NCBI GenBank assembly: GCA_003931895.1
Contig: RRZV01000029.1
Coordinates: 1-45,959 of the forward strand
DNA: 45,959 nt
Source of the DNA: Mesohalobacter salilacus
GTDB taxonomy: Bacteria > Bacteroidota > Bacteroidia > Flavobacteriales > Flavobacteriaceae
Reading direction: 5' to 3'
In this document: positions 45,219 through 45,959 of the stretch, piece after piece
Layout: each line of letters starts with the position of its first letter
Position numbering within the stretch: the first letter of the stretch is position 1
Notes under the pieces: model-generated
The model's database searches: none
What the model saw: only the letters and a program-made list of their open reading frames with translations
What the model was told of the DNA's origin: nothing
Translations under genes and position numbers: made by a program

Positions 45219-45229
45219 AAAATTACAAC

Positions 45230-45616
45230 TTATTTAGACCCTAATATTTGCTTTAAATCAGCAACCATATTTTCCCATAGCATTTTGTTTTCGTCAACCT
45301 CGTCTTCTTCAGCATAATCTGTAACCATTAAGGAAACATCTTTTGTAATTTCGTCAACTTGGATGCGCATTTCAAAAAAGTAAGAAGTGTCTTCGTCATC
45401 AAGCCAACGCAGCTTAATGCGTTCGCCACTTTTTTTGGTTAGCAGTTTGGCTTGTTCTTCGCTTTCACCCCATATAAAAGTAAACACTTCGCCACGTGAA
45501 TTAATATTATCAGCAAACCATTCGCTTAAACCTGAAGGTGTTGAAATATATTGGTAGAGTAAGCTTGGAGAAGCTTGTATAGGGAATTCTAATTCAAATT
45601 TTACTTTATCTTCCAT
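45230..45616 (-). CDS. START-like (AHSA1-type) domain protein
   Basis: 128 aa, mostly one helix-grip fold domain (FELEFPIQASPSLLYQYIST at the start, then WGESEEQAKLL). It belongs to a group conserved in flavobacteria beside the class IV aminotransferase. Ligand unknown. Confidence 0.85.
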   Translation of the reverse strand: MEDKVKFELEFPIQASPSLLYQYISTPSGLSEWFADNINSRGEVFTFIWGESEEQAKLLTKKSGERIKLRWLDDEDTSYFFEMRIQVDEITKDVSLMVTDYAEEDEVDENKMLWENMVADLKQILGSK

Positions 45617-45756
45617 AGTAATCGGCTTTTTTAAAGAAAAGCAATATATGGATTTATTTCTAAGGGTAAAAGTAAAAGTATTAAAATTGAAATGAAATTA
45701 CTAAAAATTATGTTTCAAAAATTGAATGAATAAGCTTTTAGAAAAAATAATAATTT

Positions 45757-45764
45757 TATATTTG
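45757..45764 (+). promoter_or_regulatory. Putative -7 box of tRNA-Met
   Basis: TATATTTG, 72 bp before the mature tRNA; the -33 is only a T-rich AAGCTTTTAG. The precursor would therefore include the palindromic insert described next. Confidence 0.5.
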
Positions 45765-45774
45765 CAAACTTTAA

Positions 45775-45834
45775 TGGCGAGGTAGCTTCCCGACGTAGAA
45801 GAGTCTGGTCGGGACAGGCAACTTCGCTAACCTC
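45775..45834. repeat. Palindromic insert bounded by a copy of the tRNA-Met 5' end
   Basis: TGGCGAGGTAGCT at 45775-45787 repeats exactly at 45835-45847 (tRNA 5' end). Between them is a 47-bp structured segment with TCCCGAC / GTCGGGA arms (45788-45794, 45808-45814) and an outer pair GAGGTAGC / GCTAACCTC. It looks like a small palindromic element inserted with duplication of 13 bp of target. Confidence 0.6.
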
Positions 45835-45835
45835 T

Positions 45836-45909
45836 GGCGAGGTAGCTCAGTTGGTTAGAGCGTCGGATTCATAACCCGGAGGTCGGCAGTTCGATTCTGC
45901 TCCTCGCTA
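45836..45909 (+). tRNA. tRNA-Met (CAT)
   Basis: Acceptor GGCGAGG / CCTCGCT, D stem GCTC / GAGC, anticodon loop TTCATAA (CAT at 45870-45872), T arm GGCAG-TTCGATT-CTGCT. G-T at the acceptor end and A-C at the end of the anticodon stem are the only irregular pairs. The full cloverleaf argues for an elongator Met rather than the initiator type, whose first acceptor pair is usually mismatched and whose anticodon stem has three G-C pairs. No CCA encoded. Confidence 0.92.
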
Positions 45910-45917
45910 CAAGATTT

Positions 45918-45943
45918 AAGCCCTGTATTTTTGGGGCTTTTTT
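45918..45943 (+). terminator. tRNA-Met terminator
   Basis: AAGCCC / GGGCTT stem with a run of T after it, 8 bp past the tRNA. Confidence 0.8.
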
Positions 45944-45959
45944 TGTTTTTTAGAGCGTC

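Overview
The window reads as the chromosome of a low-GC member of the Flavobacteriaceae (Bacteroidetes), probably a free-living, possibly marine, species. Supporting signs are the gliding genes gldB and gldC next to nadE, a type III glutamine synthetase, a bacillithiol deacetylase (bshB1), DUF4290 and START-like families typical of flavobacteria, promoters that fit the Bacteroidetes pattern (TTG/TTTG, about 18-19 bp, TAnnTTTG), no obvious Shine-Dalgarno sequences, and many small palindromic intergenic repeats.

Layout. 1-3050: nadE, then gldB-gldC and a small unknown gene. 3200-5500: aconitase. 5800-11050: an envelope-folding operon on the minus strand (two parvulin-type isomerases, a SurA-like lipoprotein and a MoxR ATPase). 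11.2-13.2 kb: an accessory patch with an SRPBCC protein, a MazEF-type toxin-antitoxin pair, an orphan secreted protein and a diverged second copy of the pyrG 3' end. 13.2-17.5 kb: pyrG, a DUF3820 gene, a sulfotransferase-like gene, a DEDDh exonuclease and rsmG. 17.7-23 kb: a nitrogen module (PII, ammonium channel, porin, GS-III) whose two promoter regions share a GGGGTAATTTT motif. 23.1-25.6 kb: nhaC, bshB1 and tRNA-His. 25.7-29 kb: the thrS-infC-rpmI-rplT operon, with infC lacking any usable ATG/GTG/TTG start.

29.1-36.9 kb is the most interesting part. It is an export locus for a small cysteine-containing peptide with a double-glycine leader: an Xre-type regulator with a stop at codon 2, a VKOR-thioredoxin disulfide enzyme fused to a catalytically dead C39-like domain, the 91-aa precursor, a secreted beta-sandwich protein of unknown role, a C39 peptidase/ABC exporter whose protease domain carries an in-frame repeat insertion, a second PemK/MazF-type toxin-antitoxin pair, and an HlyD-type adaptor. 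The likely logic is that the leader docks the precursor on the fused C39-like domain, VKOR and thioredoxin make two disulfides, and the exporter cuts after GG and secretes the peptide. This is inference from domain content.

36.9-45.9 kb returns to housekeeping: a gamma-carbonic-anhydrase-like protein, murA (Asp in place of the fosfomycin-target Cys), DUF4290, DUF493, a P-loop protein, recQ, fmt, an HU protein, yqgE, a class IV aminotransferase, a START-like protein and tRNA-Met. A short palindromic insertion sits between 13-bp direct copies of the tRNA-Met 5' end.
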